DNA of 64,000 nucleotides from assembly GCF_003751085.1 (NCBI RefSeq), contig NZ_RJJY01000001.1, positions 434,001 to 498,000 of the forward strand. Reading direction: 5' to 3'. Below the pieces are notes generated by a model. That model was not told the DNA's origin. It made no database searches and worked only from the letters and a program-made list of their open reading frames with translations. The stretch comes from Micromonospora sp. Llam0 (GTDB lineage: Bacteria > Actinomycetota > Actinomycetes > Mycobacteriales > Micromonosporaceae). Of this stretch, positions 1 through 7,654 are shown piece after piece (the stretch's first letter is position 1; each line of letters begins with the position of its first letter). Position numbers and translations under genes: made by a program.

Positions 1-1
1 C

Positions 2-964
2 GGCTCCGAGGGGTACGCCTACGAGGTGCAGTTCCTGCTCGAAGCGCCGGCCGGGGCGGTCGACCGGATGCGGGCCGCACTCGCCGAGATCGGCGACTCG
101 CTGGTCGTCGTCGGCTCCGACGCAGGAGGCGATGACGACGGGGGCTCCGACGCAGGGGACGGCGACGGGGACGATGACGACAGGGACGATCCGGTGTGGA
201 ACGTGCACGTGCACGTCGACGACATCGGCGCCGCCATCGAGGCCGGCATCGCCGCTGGTCGCCCGTACCAGATCTCGGTCACCCGGTTCGCCGACCAGCC
301 GGCGCCGCCGCTCGCCGGCCGGGCCGCCGTGGTGGTCGCCGCCGGCACCGGCCTCGCCGCCCTGTTCACCGGTGAGGGTGCCGGCGTGGTCGGCGGCTCC
401 CCGTCCACCGCCGAGCTGCTCGACGCCATCCGCCGCACCGGCGCCGCCGAAGTGGTGGTGCTGCCCAACGACCCGGACACCCAGGCCGTCGCCGGCCTCG
501 CCGCCCGGGAGGCCGAGGCCGGCGGCGTCACCGTCGCCGTCGTGCCGACCCGGTCACCGGTGCAGGCCCTCGCCGCGCTCGCCGTCCGCGACCCGCGACG
601 CCGCTTCGACGACGACGTGATCGCGATGGCCGAGGCGGCCGGAGCCTGCCGGTACGCCGAGGTCTGCCACGCCGCCCGGGAAGCGCTCACCGTCGCCGGC
701 CGCTGCCGCCCCGGCGACGTGCTCGCCCTGGTCGAGGGGGAGGTGCTGCTGATCGGCACCGACCTGGCCGGCACCTGCCGCAACCTGCTGGACCAGCTGC
801 TCGGCGGCGGCGGTGAACTGGTCACCCTGATCGTCGGCCAGCAGGCACCGGACGGACTGGGCGAAGCGGTGGCGGCGCACGTCGCCCGCTGCTGGCCGTT
901 CGTCGAGGTGCACACCTTCGTCGGCGGGCAGCCGCACTACCCGCTGCTGGTAGGGATCGAATGA
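2..964 (+). CDS. DAK2/FakA (YloV)-like protein, C-terminal part (5' partial)
   Basis: The reading frame is open from base 2, so the gene begins upstream of the window. The visible start GSEGYAYEVQFLL resembles the GYxxEFLL stretch found after the DAK2 kinase-like domain in YloV/FakA proteins, and VHVHVDD matches the VHVHTDD motif of the same family. FakA phosphorylates fatty acids held by FakB (DegV) in Firmicutes; whether actinobacterial copies do the same is inference. The part seen is the middle and C-terminal domain. About 23 acidic Asp/Gly residues are inserted between VVVGSD and the VHVHVDD motif; they come from a 30-base in-frame duplication (GGCTCCGACGCAGG at 113 and 143). The gene directly precedes recG, the usual actinobacterial order. 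Its stop overlaps an ATG at 961 (ATGA). Confidence 0.8.
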   Translation, partial: GSEGYAYEVQFLLEAPAGAVDRMRAALAEIGDSLVVVGSDAGGDDDGGSDAGDGDGDDDDRDDPVWNVHVHVDDIGAAIEAGIAAGRPYQISVTRFADQPAPPLAGRAAVVVAAGTGLAALFTGEGAGVVGGSPSTAELLDAIRRTGAAEVVVLPNDPDTQAVAGLAAREAEAGGVTVAVVPTRSPVQALAALAVRDPRRRFDDDVIAMAEAAGACRYAEVCHAAREALTVAGRCRPGDVLALVEGEVLLIGTDLAGTCRNLLDQLLGGGGELVTLIVGQQAPDGLGEAVAAHVARCWPFVEVHTFVGGQPHYPLLVGIE

Positions 965-990
965 CGCAGCCGTTGTTGGAGGCCGGATGA
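961..990 (+). other. Nine-codon ORF bridging the DAK2 gene and recG
   Basis: ATG at 961 overlaps the DAK2 stop as ATGA. The ORF reads MTQPLLEAG and stops at 988-990, overlapping the recG ATG at 987, again as ATGA. Its first 12 bases (961-972) are repeated exactly at the recG start (987-998), so the arrangement may be a duplicated start region rather than a real peptide. A GGAGG at 978-982 would serve recG. No -10 box at leaderless spacing is evident. Confidence 0.2.
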
Positions 991-3236
991 CGCAGCCGTG
1001 CACGATGGACACTCCGCTGAAGGTCAACCTGGGCGCGAAGACCGCCAAGGCGATGGCCGACCACCTCGACCTGCACACCGTCGGGGACCTGCTCTACCAC
1101 TTCCCGCGCCGCTACGACCAGCGCGGCGAACACACCGACATCCGCTCGCTGGAGGTGGGGGAGCAGGTCACCGTCCTGGGCCAGGTGCGGCGGACCACCG
1201 TACGGCCGATGCGCCAACGGCGCGGCAAGCTGCTCGAAGTGGTCGTCGAGGACGGCACCGGCGGCACCCTGACGTTGACCTTCTTCGGCAACCAGGCGTG
1301 GCGGGAACGGGACCTGAAACCGGGCCGCTGGGGGCTGTTCGCCGGCAAGGTGACCGAGTTCCGGGGCGTGCGCCAGCTCAACGGACCCGAGTACGTGCTG
1401 CTCGGCGACGGCGCCGCCGACGGCGAGGTGGCCGCCGAGGACCCGGTGGAGGAGTTCGCCGGGGCGCTGATCCCGGTCTACCCGGCCGCCGCCGCCGTAC
1501 CGACCTGGGTGATTGCCCGCTGCGTACGGACCGTGCTGGACGTGCTCACCCCACCGGAGGATCCGATGCCGGCGGCGGTACGGGCCAGCCGCAACCTGCT
1601 CGGCCTGCACCCGGCGCTGCGGCAGATCCACCGCCCGGCCGACGAACCCGAGCTGTTCCAGGCCCGGCGGCGGCTCAAGTGGGACGAGGCGTTCGCCGTA
1701 CAGCTGACGTTGGTGCAGCGCAAGCTGCGCGCCGCCGACTGGCCGGCGCGGCCCCGGCCCCGCGCGGACGCCGGCCTGCTGGCCGTGTTCGACGCGCGCC
1801 TGCCGTACGAGCTGACCGACGGTCAGCGGCGCATCGGTGAGGAGATCGCCGCTGACCTGGCCACCGCACATCCGATGCACCGGCTGCTGCAGGGCGAGGT
1901 CGGCTCCGGTAAGACGGTGTGCGCGCTGCGGGCGATGCTGCAGGTCGTCGACGCCGGCGGGCAGGCGGCGCTGCTCGCCCCGACCGAGGTGCTCGCCGCC
2001 CAGCACCACCGGGGCATCCAGGAGCTGCTCGGCCCGCTGGGGCGGGCCGGTGAGCTGGACGGCGACCCGGCCGGCACCCGGGTGACGCTGGTCACCGGGT
2101 CACTGGGTGCGGCGGCCCGCCGGGCCGCCCTCGACGAGGTCCGCGACGGCCGGGCCGGCATCGTCATCGGCACCCACGCCCTGCTGTACGAGGGCGTCGA
2201 CTTCGCCGACCTGGGCCTGGTCGTCGTCGACGAGCAGCACCGGTTCGGGGTGGAGCAGCGCGACGCGTTGCGGGCCAAGGCCGAGCAGCCGCCGCACGTG
2301 CTGGTGATGACCGCCACCCCGATCCCGCGGACGGTCGCCATGACCGTGTACGGCGACCTGGAGGTCTCCGCGCTCACCCAGCTGCCCGGCGGCCGGTCGC
2401 CGATCGTCTCGCACGTGGTGCCGGCGGCGGAGAAGCCGGCCTTCCTGGAGCGGGCCTGGCGGCGGGTACGCGAGGAGGTGGCCGCCGGCCATCAGGCGTA
2501 CGTGGTCTGCCCGCGCATCGGTGACGTCGCCGGCCCGGCGGGCGGCTCCGACGAGGAACCGTCGTCCGGCGGTGATCCCACCGGCAGTGATGCCGCTGGC
2601 GGCGCGGACGCGGCAGCGCGGCGGCCGCCGCTGGCGGTGACCGAGGTGGCGCCGCTGCTCGCCGACGGGCCGCTGCACGGGCTGCGGATCGAGGTGCTGC
2701 ACGGTCGGCTGCCGGCCGAGGCCAAGGACGCGGTGATGCGTTCCTTCGCCGCCGGTGACGTCGACGTGCTGGTCGCCACCACGGTGGTCGAGGTCGGGGT
2801 GAACGTGCCGAACGCCACCGTGATGATCGTGTTGGACGCCGACCGGTTCGGGGTGTCGCAGCTGCACCAGCTGCGCGGCCGGGTCGGTCGGGGCTCGGCG
2901 GCCGGGCTGTGCCTGCTGGTCACCGACGCCGCCGACGGTACGCCGGCCCGCGAGCGGCTGGACGCGGTCGCGTCGACCACCGACGGGTTCCGGCTGGCCG
3001 AGCTGGATCTGGAGCAGCGCCGCGAAGGTGACGTGCTGGGCGCGACCCAGTCGGGTCGCCGGTCCCATCTGCGGCTGCTGTCGCTGCTGCGCGACGCCGA
3101 CCTGATCGGTCAGGCCCGTGCCGAGGCGATCGACCTGCTCGGCGACGACCCGGAGCTGACCCGGCATCCGGCGCTGGCGGCGTCCGTCGGCACTCTGGTC
3201 GACGCCGAACGCGCCGAGTACCTGGAGAAGGGCTGA
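987..3236 (+). CDS. recG: ATP-dependent DNA helicase RecG
   Basis: RecG remodels stalled replication forks and Holliday junctions in the cytoplasm. The 749-residue protein has an N-terminal wedge/OB region (about residues 1-250) and two helicase lobes. Lobe 1 has Walker A GEVGSGKT (about 303-310), the DEQH box (DEQHRFG) and motif III ATPIPRT; lobe 2 carries the region VVEVGVNVPNA and QLRGRVGRG. A Gly/Ser/Asp-rich insert lies at about residues 510-550, between VVCPRIGDV and the rest of lobe 2, as is common in actinobacterial RecG. The ATG at 987 has GGAGG four bases upstream. The gene sits between the DAK2 gene and rsmD-coaD, a conserved order interrupted here by an LPXTG gene on the other strand. 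Confidence 0.96.
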   Translation: MTQPCTMDTPLKVNLGAKTAKAMADHLDLHTVGDLLYHFPRRYDQRGEHTDIRSLEVGEQVTVLGQVRRTTVRPMRQRRGKLLEVVVEDGTGGTLTLTFFGNQAWRERDLKPGRWGLFAGKVTEFRGVRQLNGPEYVLLGDGAADGEVAAEDPVEEFAGALIPVYPAAAAVPTWVIARCVRTVLDVLTPPEDPMPAAVRASRNLLGLHPALRQIHRPADEPELFQARRRLKWDEAFAVQLTLVQRKLRAADWPARPRPRADAGLLAVFDARLPYELTDGQRRIGEEIAADLATAHPMHRLLQGEVGSGKTVCALRAMLQVVDAGGQAALLAPTEVLAAQHHRGIQELLGPLGRAGELDGDPAGTRVTLVTGSLGAAARRAALDEVRDGRAGIVIGTHALLYEGVDFADLGLVVVDEQHRFGVEQRDALRAKAEQPPHVLVMTATPIPRTVAMTVYGDLEVSALTQLPGGRSPIVSHVVPAAEKPAFLERAWRRVREEVAAGHQAYVVCPRIGDVAGPAGGSDEEPSSGGDPTGSDAAGGADAAARRPPLAVTEVAPLLADGPLHGLRIEVLHGRLPAEAKDAVMRSFAAGDVDVLVATTVVEVGVNVPNATVMIVLDADRFGVSQLHQLRGRVGRGSAAGLCLLVTDAADGTPARERLDAVASTTDGFRLAELDLEQRREGDVLGATQSGRRSHLRLLSLLRDADLIGQARAEAIDLLGDDPELTRHPALAASVGTLVDAERAEYLEKG

Positions 3237-3303
3237 CCCCGGCCAGGGAACGGTTTACGGGCGGACCGGTGGCAGGGTCGGCAGACGGCAAGGGCAGGCA
3301 GGC

Positions 3304-3341
3304 GGAAGGGCGCCGACCGGGGGGATGGTCGACGCCCTTCC
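3304..3341. terminator. Bidirectional hairpin between recG and the LPXTG gene
   Basis: A 15-base stem (3304-3318 with 3327-3341, one mismatch) encloses an 8-base G-rich loop. It lies between two convergent genes, so it can end both transcripts. No long T-tract follows, which is usual for high-GC actinobacteria. Confidence 0.7.
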
Positions 3342-3396
3342 TCGGGGTGGTGCGGGGGGATGACTTGTCAGTCAGTCACGACCAGGTGTGGCTGAC

Positions 3397-4569
3397 TCAG
3401 ACGGTGAAGGTGACCCGCCGACGACGCGCCAGGTAGAACAGCACGCCACCGATGGCCAGCAGCGCGACGGCGCCAGCGGCGAGACCGCCGGCGGCGGCAC
3501 CGGTGACCGGCAGGGAGCCTTCGTCACCGTCGCCCGCGCCGCTTCCGCCGTCCTCGTCGCAGTCCTCGGGCTGCTCCCAGACGAACGGCTCCACGGTCTC
3601 GAGGCCGTCACCGCTCGGGGTGACCTTGAGCCCGTCGAACGCCTCGAAGGCCACGCTGCCGGTCTCGCCCGGCTCGACGGTCAGCTCCTGCGCCTCGCCC
3701 TCGTTCGGGGTGAAGGTGACGGTGATGCTCTCGCCGTCCTCCGGGTTCGTGAGGGTGAAGATCATCTGGTCGCAGGTGTACTCGACGGTGCCCTCCGGAT
3801 CGGCGGGCTCGACGCAGTCTTCCGGCTCGGTCCAGGCGCTCTCGGCGAGCGGCTCCTCGGAGCCTTCCTCGGTCACGACGATCGAGGAGGCGTTCTCCGC
3901 CGGAACGGTGACGGTGGTGCTCTCCGCAGGCTGCACGGTGACGGACTCGGTGAAGTCGGCCGCGCCGGTGACGGTGAACTTGGCCGGTGCGGTGCCGCCG
4001 TCGCCGTTGACCAGAGTGACGACGACCGACCCGTCACAGGCCGACGCGAACGTCGCGGACGGGTTGGGCGTGGGCTTGGTGCACTCGCCGTCGAAGGTCA
4101 CCGAACCGACGGCGGTCCGCTCGACCTTCCCGCCCAGCCGGAACTTCCACTTGGCGGTGACCGACAGGGTGGCCTCGGTCGAGTCGCCCGGCACGACCTG
4201 GGTGCCGGTCAGCTCGCCCTCGCCGGCCGTCGGGATGACCGCTCCCTTGGCCAACCCGTCCAGGGTGGTGCCGTCCGGGGAGAGACTCATCTCTTTGACG
4301 GTCGCGTCCCGCTTCACCTGGAAGTCCTGCTTGGCGAGCTCCTCACTCTCCAGCTTGTTCTGGCTCACGGTCCAGCCGACCAGCCAGTTGCCGGTCTCCG
4401 CGTCGCAGGTCGCCTCGCCGGTGACGGTCACGACGAACAGCTTGAAATTTTCCTTGTGGTTGCCGGTGGCGGCCGCAGGCGCACCGAAGGCGGCGATGCT
4501 GGCCAGGCCGATCGTCGCGCCGGCCGCGATGGCCAGGGCGCGCCGAAGCGGAGACTTCAGACGGTTCAC
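3397..4569 (-). CDS. LPXTG-type cell-wall-anchored surface protein
   Basis: This 390-residue exported protein is probably linked to peptidoglycan by a sortase. Residues 1-35 form a signal peptide (positive N-terminus, hydrophobic core, Ala-rich cleavage region). The C-terminus has the sorting signal LPVTG (353-357), a hydrophobic segment, and the positive tail RRRR. The ectodomain contains two related units of about 75 residues (roughly 175-252 and 263-337). Each starts near a Cys followed by a VTLVN/FTLTN-like strand and ends in PEDC, which suggests duplicated beta-rich domains with paired cysteines. The GTG start has GGGAG upstream. It is not part of the recG-rsmD core order, so it looks like an accessory insertion. 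The ligand or function cannot be told from sequence. Confidence 0.85.
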   Translation of the reverse strand: MNRLKSPLRRALAIAAGATIGLASIAAFGAPAAATGNHKENFKLFVVTVTGEATCDAETGNWLVGWTVSQNKLESEELAKQDFQVKRDATVKEMSLSPDGTTLDGLAKGAVIPTAGEGELTGTQVVPGDSTEATLSVTAKWKFRLGGKVERTAVGSVTFDGECTKPTPNPSATFASACDGSVVVTLVNGDGGTAPAKFTVTGAADFTESVTVQPAESTTVTVPAENASSIVVTEEGSEEPLAESAWTEPEDCVEPADPEGTVEYTCDQMIFTLTNPEDGESITVTFTPNEGEAQELTVEPGETGSVAFEAFDGLKVTPSGDGLETVEPFVWEQPEDCDEDGGSGAGDGDEGSLPVTGAAAGGLAAGAVALLAIGGVLFYLARRRRVTFTV

Positions 4570-4922
4570 AGGTACTCCCGAGTGAGGGGTTCAGGGGCCC
4601 GGCGCGGGCGTGCGCAACCTGACTGGTGAGGTGCAGTCGATGATTGGTGCGACAACGTCCCGCGTCGTGCGTCGTGTCCGGCGTTGTCCCACCGGCACAG
4701 CGCCTGACCTTAGCTGTTCCTGAACTGACGTGGTGACCCACAGGTCCGGCTAAGGATGATGTTGTCGATCCGAGACAATTGATAGACGCAACGTGTTCGT
4801 CGCCCGCTTCGCGGGTGGCCTTTCTCGCCTCAACTGTTTCTGCGGCAACAAGGGATGTGCCTGGTCATCCGAGAAGGGACTCAGCCGTCCGGGTCGGCAT
4901 TCGGCCGGTTCGGCTGATCGCG
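4570..4922. other. Intergenic region upstream of the LPXTG gene
   Basis: About 350 bases separate the divergent LPXTG gene and the rsmD leader ORF. I see no convincing gene. It contains an inverted pair CCTTAGC (4708-4714) and GCTAAGG (4749-4755), and a small hairpin CCCGC-ttc-GCGGG (4803-4815). The LPXTG promoter should lie here, but I cannot fix it. Confidence 0.4.
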
Positions 4923-4928
4923 TAGCGT
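4923..4928 (+). promoter_or_regulatory. -10 box for a leaderless start before rsmD
   Basis: TAGCGT fits the actinobacterial -10 consensus TANNNT and ends seven bases before the ATG at 4936, the spacing expected for a leaderless mRNA. No clear -35 is visible. Confidence 0.5.
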
Positions 4929-4935
4929 GCCGGGC

Positions 4936-4974
4936 ATGAGCGCACCGGCTGCCGTGGGAGCACGTCGCCGATGA
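4936..4974 (+). CDS. Twelve-residue leader ORF coupled to rsmD
   Basis: The ORF starts seven bases after a TAGCGT box and reads MSAPAAVGARRR. Its stop TGA (4972-4974) overlaps the rsmD ATG at 4971 as ATGA. The pattern suggests that ribosomes load on the 5' end of a leaderless transcript, translate this peptide and reinitiate at rsmD. The three terminal Arg codons are the only sequence oddity. Whether the peptide has its own role is unknown. Confidence 0.4.
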   Translation: MSAPAAVGARRR

Positions 4975-5534
4975 CCCGGATCATCTCCGGTCGGCTCGGC
5001 GGCCGGCGGATCGCCGCACCGCCCGGCGCGAACACTCGGCCCACCTCCGACCGGGTCCGCGAAGCCCTGTTCAGCACCCTCGGCACGATGACCGATCTGG
5101 TCGGGGTGCGCTTCGCCGACCTGTACGCCGGCAGCGGCGCGGTGGGTCTGGAGGCGCTGTCCCGGGGCGCCGACCACGTACTGCTGGTCGAGTCCGATGC
5201 GCGGGCAGCCCGTACCGTCCGGGCGAACATCGCCGCGCTGAGGGCCGGCGCCGCCGCCCGGCTGATCACCGCCAAGGTCGCGACCGCGCTGGCCACGCCG
5301 CCGGACGGCGGCGGCTACGACGTGGTCTTCGCCGATCCGCCGTACGCGGTGACCGACGCCGAACTCCGGACCGTCCTGGACAGTCTCGTCGCCGGCGGCT
5401 GGCTCGCCCCGGACGCCGTCGTGGTGATCGAGCGTTCGGCCCGGGGACCGGCGTTGACCTGGGTGGAAGGCGTCACTGCCGAGCGCGGGCGGCGTTACGG
5501 CGAGACCATGCTTTGGTACGGTCGGCGATCATGA
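4971..5534 (+). CDS. rsmD: 16S rRNA (guanine(966)-N2)-methyltransferase RsmD
   Basis: RsmD methylates G966 of 16S rRNA during 30S assembly, using S-adenosylmethionine. The 187-residue protein begins MTRIISGRLGGRRI, the typical RsmD start. It has the SAM-binding motif DLYAGSGAVGLEALSRGA (about 50-67) and the catalytic DPPY (about 122-125). Length fits the family. Translation is probably coupled to a 12-codon leader ORF. The stop overlaps the coaD ATG (ATGA at 5531), so the two form an operon, the common rsmD-coaD pair. Confidence 0.95.
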   Translation: MTRIISGRLGGRRIAAPPGANTRPTSDRVREALFSTLGTMTDLVGVRFADLYAGSGAVGLEALSRGADHVLLVESDARAARTVRANIAALRAGAAARLITAKVATALATPPDGGGYDVVFADPPYAVTDAELRTVLDSLVAGGWLAPDAVVVIERSARGPALTWVEGVTAERGRRYGETMLWYGRRS

Positions 5535-6025
5535 GACGAGCGGTGTGCCCCGGCTCTTTCGACCCGGTCACCAACGGACATCTCGACATCATCGGCCGGG
5601 CCAGCCGGCTGTTCGACGAGGTCATCGTGGGTGTCCTGATCAACCAGTCCAAGGCTGGCCTGTTCACCATCGACGAGCGGATATCGATGCTCCGTGAAGT
5701 GGCCGGGTCGTACCGCAACGTTCGGGTCGCGTCGTTCCGTGGCCTGCTGGTGGACTTCTGCCGCGCCCAGGAGGCGGCCGTCGTGGTCAAGGGCCTGCGG
5801 GCGGTCAGTGACTTCGACTATGAGCTGCAGATGGCGCAGATGAACATCGGCCTGGCCGGGGTGGAGACGCTGTTCATGCCGACCAACCCGCTCTATTCGT
5901 TCCTCTCCTCCAGCCTGGTCAAGGAGGTCGCCAAGTGGGGCGGTGACGTCTCGGCGCACCTGCCCGAGGCGGTCCACGACCGGCTGCTCGCCCGGGTCGC
6001 CGCGCCACCGACCCAGCAGGTGTGA
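5531..6025 (+). CDS. coaD: Phosphopantetheine adenylyltransferase CoaD
   Basis: CoaD makes dephospho-CoA from 4'-phosphopantetheine and ATP, the penultimate step of coenzyme A synthesis. The 164-residue protein starts MRRAVCPGSFDPVTNGH. It contains the nucleotidyltransferase TxGH motif (TNGH, residues 14-17) and the late SSSLVKEVA element equivalent to ISSTxxR. I chose ATG 5531 because it gives the canonical N-terminus and overlaps the rsmD stop; an upstream in-frame start at 5513 would add six residues unlike the family. A GC-rich hairpin follows the stop. Confidence 0.95.
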   Translation: MRRAVCPGSFDPVTNGHLDIIGRASRLFDEVIVGVLINQSKAGLFTIDERISMLREVAGSYRNVRVASFRGLLVDFCRAQEAAVVVKGLRAVSDFDYELQMAQMNIGLAGVETLFMPTNPLYSFLSSSLVKEVAKWGGDVSAHLPEAVHDRLLARVAAPPTQQV

Positions 6026-6029
6026 AACG

Positions 6030-6056
6030 GGCCGGCCCGGCAGTTCCGGGCGGGCC
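6030..6056 (+). terminator. Hairpin after coaD
   Basis: An 11-base stem (6030-6040 with 6046-6056, one mismatch) and a five-base loop lie five bases after the coaD stop. There is no T-tract. Confidence 0.6.
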
Positions 6057-6263
6057 GACCCGGCCGCGATGAACCGCCCCGCCCCGCCCCGCTCCGCCCC
6101 GTCGCAGCGCGTTGCGACGCGCCGGACCCCGGGGTGGGATGGACCACATGTCGTCCTGGGTCGCATCATGATGGAGCGCCGACCGGTCCGGCAGTTGGGA
6201 TGATGACGTTCTGGTCCGGCCTTGCCATCATGGTGGGTCGACCCTCCGACAACAGGGAGTGAG

Positions 6264-6767
6264 ATGCCGGTGGATCCATTCGACCGCATCGACGAGATCA
6301 TCGCGATGGTGGAGACCGCGCGGGCCGTGCCGATGTCCCGGAACAACTGCATGATCGACCGGGCCGAGATGATCGGCGTCCTGGACCAGTTCCGGGCCGA
6401 GCTCCCCGCCGACCTGCGCCGGGCGGCGGCGCTGCTGGAGGAACGCGACAAGATCATGGACGCCGGCAAGCGCGAGGCGGACCGGATCATCAGCGAGGGC
6501 GAGGCCGAGCACGCCCGGCTGGTGTCGGTGAACGAGATCACCGTCTCCGCCGAGCACGAAGGCGCCCGGATCGTCGCCGAGGCCCGCGCCGAGGCGCAGC
6601 GGCTGCGCGCCGAGGTCGACGACTACGTCGACACCGCGCTGGCCAACTTCGAGCAGTTCCTCACCCGGGCGCTGGCCTCGATAGAGCGTGGCCGGGACAA
6701 GATGCACGCGCTGCGGGAGATCGGTACCTTCTCCGGTGAGGAGAACGAACGCCCACTGCCCTTCTGA
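6264..6767 (+). CDS. SepIVA-like DivIVA-family coiled-coil protein
   Basis: The 167-residue protein is mostly coiled coil, with a run of Glu/Arg/Ala heptads between residues 45 and 130, and no membrane segment. The start MPVDPFDRIDEIIAMVE and the position between coaD and DUF177-rnc match the mycobacterial septation factor SepIVA (Rv2927c region), a DivIVA relative needed for division and polar growth. A role in envelope growth or septation is therefore inferred from family and context. ATG 6264 is preceded by AGGGAG. The 200-base upstream gap holds its promoter and a CCGCC-rich run. Confidence 0.75.
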   Translation: MPVDPFDRIDEIIAMVETARAVPMSRNNCMIDRAEMIGVLDQFRAELPADLRRAAALLEERDKIMDAGKREADRIISEGEAEHARLVSVNEITVSAEHEGARIVAEARAEAQRLRAEVDDYVDTALANFEQFLTRALASIERGRDKMHALREIGTFSGEENERPLPF

Positions 6768-6861
6768 CCGACTGCTCGCCCCTGACCGCTCGCCCTGCTG
6801 AACCGCCGTCGCCCGCCTGGCCGACCGGTGCCCCGGTTCGACGCCGTCGCCGCTGCTCGGG

Positions 6862-6867
6862 TAACCT
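6862..6867 (+). promoter_or_regulatory. Possible -10 box for DUF177-rpmF
   Basis: TAACCT fits TANNNT and lies 34 bases before the ATG at 6902. No clear -35 is present, so this is tentative. Confidence 0.35.
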
Positions 6868-6901
6868 GTTTTGTCGGCCTCTACCAGGCCGGAGTCCAAC
6901 T

Positions 6902-7465
6902 ATGCGCAATCACTCGTCGAAGACACTCAACCCCAGGTCGCCGCTGGTTCTCGATACCCGGGAACTGCCGCGTCGCCCTGGCGCGTTGCGTACGGTGAGC
7001 CGGGTGGTGCCCGCGCCGGCGGACCTCGGGCTGGAGCTGAACGGCGTACCGGAAGGTGCCGACCTGAGCCTCGATCTGCGGCTCGAGTCGGTCTCCGAAG
7101 GGGTGCTCGTCTCCGGGACGGTCTCCGGGCCGGTCTCCGGCGAGTGCGGGCGGTGCCTGCGCCCGATCAGCGAGTCGCTGACCGTCCCGATCCAGGAGCT
7201 GTACGCGTACGAGAACAGCACCACGGACGAGACGACCGACATCGACGAGGTGGGCCGGTTGCAGGGCGATCTGATCGACCTGGAGCCGGCACTGCGGGAC
7301 GCGGTGGTGCTTGCACTGCCGACCACCCCGCTGTGCCGCAGCGACTGCCCTGGGCTGTGCCCCGACTGTGGGGTGCACTGGGACGAGCTGCCGGACGACC
7401 ACAACCACCAACAGGTCGACCCGAGATGGGCCGGCCTGTCGCAACTGACCCGCCAAGAGGAGTAA
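6902..7465 (+). CDS. DUF177/YceD family protein
   Basis: YceD-type proteins are encoded beside rpmF in most bacteria and are linked to 23S rRNA/50S assembly; the molecular role is not settled. The 187-residue protein has a beta-rich core and two cysteine clusters: CGRC at about residue 82, and CRSDCPGLCPDCG at about 145-157, which may bind zinc. The context (DUF177, then rpmF five bases later, then plsX-rnc-mutM) is the standard order. ATG at 6902 follows a possible TAACCT -10 box. Confidence 0.9.
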   Translation: MRNHSSKTLNPRSPLVLDTRELPRRPGALRTVSRVVPAPADLGLELNGVPEGADLSLDLRLESVSEGVLVSGTVSGPVSGECGRCLRPISESLTVPIQELYAYENSTTDETTDIDEVGRLQGDLIDLEPALRDAVVLALPTTPLCRSDCPGLCPDCGVHWDELPDDHNHQQVDPRWAGLSQLTRQEE

Positions 7466-7470
7466 GAGCC

Positions 7471-7644
7471 GTGGCCGTTCCCAAGCGCCGGATGTCCCGC
7501 AGCAACACCCGTTCCCGCCGGTCCCAGTGGAAGACCACGCCGGTGGTGACCGTCGAGTGCCCGCAGTGCAAGTCCGCGAAGCTGCCGCACACCGCGTGCA
7601 CCGTCTGCGGCACCTACAACGGCCGCCAGGTCATCGAGGTCTGA
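7471..7644 (+). CDS. rpmF: 50S ribosomal protein bL32
   Basis: This 57-residue protein of the large ribosomal subunit starts MAVPKRRMSRSNTR. It has the zinc ribbon C-x2-C ... C-x2-C (ECPQCK and CTVCG). The GTG start at 7471 has an AGAGGAG-type ribosome site in the end of the preceding gene. Four-cysteine (C+) forms can be replaced by cysteine-free paralogues under zinc starvation in actinobacteria; this copy is the zinc-binding form. It is co-transcribed with DUF177 and plsX. Confidence 0.96.
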   Translation: MAVPKRRMSRSNTRSRRSQWKTTPVVTVECPQCKSAKLPHTACTVCGTYNGRQVIEV

Positions 7645-7654
7645 TTCGGTCGTC

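Noticed and set aside
2100..3167. Antisense ORF of 355 codons in recG
   Set aside because: No family likeness; overlaps conserved helicase motifs completely.
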